64,000 nt of DNA, from the NCBI GenBank assembly GCA_965248685.1, contig CBDFKC010000003.1, positions 2,790,001-2,854,000 of the forward strand, in the 5' to 3' direction. Of this stretch, positions 61,614-64,000 are shown piece by piece (the first letter of the stretch is position 1; every line of letters begins with the position of its first letter). A program made the translations under genes and the position numbers. This DNA comes from VYFG01 sp965248685 (GTDB lineage Bacteria; Pseudomonadota; Gammaproteobacteria; Arenicellales; Poriferihabitantaceae). The notes under the pieces are model-generated. The model did no database searches, was not told the origin of the DNA, and saw only the letters and a list, made by a program, of their open reading frames with translations.

Positions 61614-62318
61614 ATGTTTAGCCCAACGGTAATCTCCAAACTGGATTACTATGTATATATTCTCCAGGACCCGAGAAATCTCGAGGTATTTTATGTGGGA
61701 AAAGGCCGGGGGAACAGGGTTTTTGATCATGTCAGCTCTGCAGTCGAATCATCCGAGAAAACTGAAAAGCTCGACCGTATCAGGAGTATCATGTTATCTG
61801 GCACTGAAGTTGGACATTATATTCTCAGGCATGGATTGTCCGAGTCAGTAGCCTTCGAGATCGAAGCGGCTCTGATTGACTTTGTCGGCATGGAATATCT
61901 GTCGAATATCATGGGAGGTCATTATTCCAGTGACTATGGTATCAAGTCGCCCACTGAACTGATGGCGATGTATGAAGGTGATCCACTGGTGACAGATCAA
62001 CCGATATTGTTGCTTAATGTGAACAGGTATTATCGAAGGGATATTACCGAAGCGGAGTTGTATGAGGTTACACGAAAATACTGGATACTGGGAAACAGAC
62101 GATTCAAAGTGCGCTACGCCATTGCTATATATAATGGGCTGACTCGCGAAGTGTATGAAGTGAGAAAATGGTTTTGCACTAAGCAAAAGGGAAAATCGCG
62201 TTGGGGATTCAAGGGGCGACTGGCAAAAAAAGAAATTCGCAGGGCATTACTCCACAAGTCAATAAAAACTCATTTCAAACCAGGGGCATCGAATCCGGTT
62301 AAATATTTGAATTGCTAA
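61614..62318 (+). CDS. GIY-YIG nuclease-fold protein of the LEM-3 type
   Basis: A 234-residue protein with an N-terminal GIY-YIG-like domain (about 10-100). YYVYILQDPR replaces the GIY strand and FYVGKGRGNRVFDHV the YIG strand, with a following arginine/glycine pattern. HYILRHGLSESVAFEIEAALIDFVG contains the catalytic-position glutamate. This wording resembles the LEM-3/ANKLE1-type GIY-YIG family best known from animals. The C-terminal part (about 130-234) has RYAIAIYNGLTREVYEVRKW and a lysine-rich end and is of unknown role. It may cut structured DNA, but no substrate or partner gene is visible. It stands alone ahead of the second CxxCH gene. Confidence 0.72.
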   Translation: MFSPTVISKLDYYVYILQDPRNLEVFYVGKGRGNRVFDHVSSAVESSEKTEKLDRIRSIMLSGTEVGHYILRHGLSESVAFEIEAALIDFVGMEYLSNIMGGHYSSDYGIKSPTELMAMYEGDPLVTDQPILLLNVNRYYRRDITEAELYEVTRKYWILGNRRFKVRYAIAIYNGLTREVYEVRKWFCTKQKGKSRWGFKGRLAKKEIRRALLHKSIKTHFKPGASNPVKYLNC

Positions 62319-62343
62319 TCCTGACGGATTTTCGATTGCTATA

Positions 62344-64000
62344 ATGCCACGGGTGCTAACCCGCAAAATACTCCTACTTTCATTAGGCCTGGCGACACAG
62401 ATTTATGCTGTATCCGGCGTGTCTAGTGAGGGAAACTCGACGATCAGCCAGGGTTACTGGGTTACCCGCCTGGATAAACCGGGCGAGGATATTCCTCGCC
62501 AAGGACGCTCTTTGTTCGACAAATTATTCGGCGGCAAATCGGTTTCTGATGCCAGATACAATATTCCCTTTCCGTTTGTTGCGCTGGTTAAATTTCTACA
62601 GAAAAACGTTTCTCATAGCCAGCGCAAAAGTATCTCTCAGGTAATGATTCCTCTAGGGCGCTCGCTGCAACGGGGGGCGGCGGCGCCGGATTATTTTCGA
62701 TATCCGAGACGTGTCATAATGGTCAATGGGGAGCGGGTCGGCACAGCCAGCGAACCTGCCCTGGTGTTCCGTAACCGGATGTTTATCGCTTATCAGGAAA
62801 AAGCGATGCAACTTGAAGTGATCAGTTATAACGATGAAGCGGGTCGATTTGAGTTTCAAACCGTAACCGAATATGGGCCGGATCAAATGCCTCAGACACG
62901 CTACGCTAATCGGGCCGTATGCATGGGTTGTCACCAGAACGGTGCGCCAATTTTTTCGAAATCACCCTGGGCTGAAACTAACTTTAATCCCGCGATTGCC
63001 AGCGCCATTTCGCAAGCGCAACCAGAGGTGTACCCCAGCTTTCTTGATGCAATTAGTTTTGATGCGTCAACTATGGATATCGCGACCAACTATGCAAATT
63101 ATTTGGGAGTCAGTCAACTATTGTGGCGAGAAGGATGCGAATCTGAACGACCTGAAATGGCGGTATCCGTAGAATGCCGGGCGGCACTACTGATCGCCGC
63201 ACTACAGTTTAAACTCAGTGGCAATTTGGCGTTTGATCAGGATGGTGACAGATTTCAAAAATATGGGCTGACACATATCGCCAGGCATTGGCAGCGAATG
63301 TGGCCTGGTGGGCTATTGATACCGACCGCAGACATTGACGATATTGATCCTCTGGCTGATGTTGCAAACCGGCAGGTCCTGGCCACCGATGAATCGAATT
63401 CTGATCCCCTTGTGCAGAGACCGCCGGGGGCTCACTGGAAGACCCTGAATCTGAGTCTGATGCGCGGCATAGTAGAGCAATTTGCCGGCTTTCTTGCAGA
63501 CTCGGATGCGAGAAAGCTGGATCAAAAATTGATTGGCCTGGTGCAGACATCGGAACACCCAGGCACATTGTTGCAAGCCAATTGCATGATAAGACTTGAG
63601 GGTGCTGGAGAAGGTTGGACCAAAGCGAAGCTAGACTGTGATACTGATAGTTTAAAGCTTTCATTGAGACTGAAACAAAATGGCAACAAATTACGCGAAT
63701 ACGTAATTGAGAAATTGGAGTTTCCAGGACTTGGCTATATCTGGAACGTTGGACTGCGACAGCCAGACTACACCAGCTCGGCGGGTGTTGAAAGAATCTC
63801 TTCGGCTCTGAATAATCACAAGAGCAATACTTCAGCACGATTCTCGAGTGGTGATCGACTTGGACGGCTAAACATCGAATGGCGAAAGACTGCGTTGATA
63901 AATGGCATCGCAACCACCTTTGCGGCAGTCACTGTTGAAATGGTGAAGGATTTTCAAGCGGTGGAAAGCGCTATAGAGAGAATGAGCAGACAGACAATAA
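62344..64000 (+). CDS. secreted single-CxxCH protein, paralogue of the protein at 30182; 3' end beyond window
   Basis: The frame starts at an ATG at 62344, has a signal-like N-terminus (VLTRKILLLSLGLATQIYAVSG) and stays open for 552 codons to the window end without a stop. It carries one heme motif, CMGCH at residues 193-197, in ANRAVCMGCHQNGAPIFSKSPW. It repeats the conserved blocks of the protein at 30182: SLFDKLFGG, NIPFPF, VMIPLGR, PDYF, MFIAYQEKAMQLEVISYND, and later LWREGCE against FWQGVCE. It is therefore a full-length homologue, not a fragment, though diverged. Its function is unknown; a periplasmic heme protein is the natural expectation. It lies 25 bp after the GIY-YIG gene, perhaps co-transcribed. 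Confidence 0.75.
   Translation, partial: MPRVLTRKILLLSLGLATQIYAVSGVSSEGNSTISQGYWVTRLDKPGEDIPRQGRSLFDKLFGGKSVSDARYNIPFPFVALVKFLQKNVSHSQRKSISQVMIPLGRSLQRGAAAPDYFRYPRRVIMVNGERVGTASEPALVFRNRMFIAYQEKAMQLEVISYNDEAGRFEFQTVTEYGPDQMPQTRYANRAVCMGCHQNGAPIFSKSPWAETNFNPAIASAISQAQPEVYPSFLDAISFDASTMDIATNYANYLGVSQLLWREGCESERPEMAVSVECRAALLIAALQFKLSGNLAFDQDGDRFQKYGLTHIARHWQRMWPGGLLIPTADIDDIDPLADVANRQVLATDESNSDPLVQRPPGAHWKTLNLSLMRGIVEQFAGFLADSDARKLDQKLIGLVQTSEHPGTLLQANCMIRLEGAGEGWTKAKLDCDTDSLKLSLRLKQNGNKLREYVIEKLEFPGLGYIWNVGLRQPDYTSSAGVERISSALNNHKSNTSARFSSGDRLGRLNIEWRKTALINGIATTFAAVTVEMVKDFQAVESAIERMSRQTI

Noticed and set aside
63215..63913. Minus-strand frame of 232 codons near the window end
   Set aside because: It is antisense to the well-supported CxxCH gene and has no recognisable motif.
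1..64000. CRISPR arrays, rRNA or tRNA genes, integrase-flanked islands
   Set aside because: No regularly spaced repeats, RNA gene signatures or integrase genes were seen on reading through the window.

Overview
The window looks like part of the chromosome of a free-living or host-associated proteobacterium. It is most likely a marine gammaproteobacterium, with intermediate base composition and dense genes that often sit in short operons. This placement is an inference from gene content: two TRAP transporters, catabolism of methylated amines, a PPK2, and IclR/LysR/RpiR regulators beside catabolic genes. No rRNA, tRNA, CRISPR array, prophage or intact insertion sequence was recognised.

Layout. 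(1) 1-7040: the end of a TRAP permease gene, an IclR regulator, and a single-chain pyruvate carboxylase lying between two decayed genes, a LutB-like iron-sulfur protein and an XdhC-like protein. (2) 7041-18747: a catabolic cluster for N-methylated compounds. It holds an SDR, a class III aminotransferase, a dimethylglycine-dehydrogenase-like flavoprotein, an RpiR regulator, a Rieske N-demethylase-type oxygenase, a LysR regulator, a non-pyrrolysine MttB-family methyltransferase, a GcvT-like folate protein and a second DAO-family oxidase. (3) 19177-26706: a PPK2, a creatinase-like M24 protein lacking most metal ligands, an NYN/OST-HTH protein, a secreted subtilase, a small secreted protein and an S9 peptidase lipoprotein. 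(4) 26731-35806: a Rieske oxygenase paired with a trimethylamine-dehydrogenase-like flavoprotein, a large secreted CxxCH protein, an Xsc-like ThDP enzyme, a branched-chain aminotransferase, a 2-keto-4-pentenoate hydratase and a small PhyH-like remnant.

(5) 36245-43217 is the most unusual part. A cyclase/ATPase/TPR signalling protein is followed closely by a JmjC-like protein, a SET-domain protein, a further 2-oxoglutarate/Fe(II)-type oxygenase that overlaps the SET gene, and a TauD-family dioxygenase. A lysine-methyltransferase fold and a JmjC demethylase/hydroxylase fold side by side in one bacterial operon suggest an uncharacterised protein- or peptide-modification system.

(6) 43227-50700: a Tat-exported peptide/opine-type binding protein, an amidase, a flavin reductase-like protein and a CHASE-like/PAS hybrid histidine kinase. 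(7) 50815-55359: a prolyl-4-hydroxylase-like oxygenase, then a pair of inverted IS5-type miniature elements. These enclose a threonine-dehydratase/ornithine-cyclodeaminase pair (EutBC- or BhcBD-like), an oxygenase fragment and a secreted arginine/agmatine deiminase family protein. (8) 55383-64000: an enoyl-CoA hydratase, an acyl-CoA ligase and a complete TRAP transporter in one operon, then an Asp/Glu racemase family protein, a LEM-3-type GIY-YIG protein, and a second CxxCH protein homologous to the one at 30182, cut by the window end.

Taken together, uptake systems feed small amines, betaines and organic acids into oxidative N-demethylation, folate one-carbon transfer, CoA-thioester chemistry and anaplerosis. 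Residue positions were counted by hand from the translations. Family calls rest on motif recognition, without any database search.
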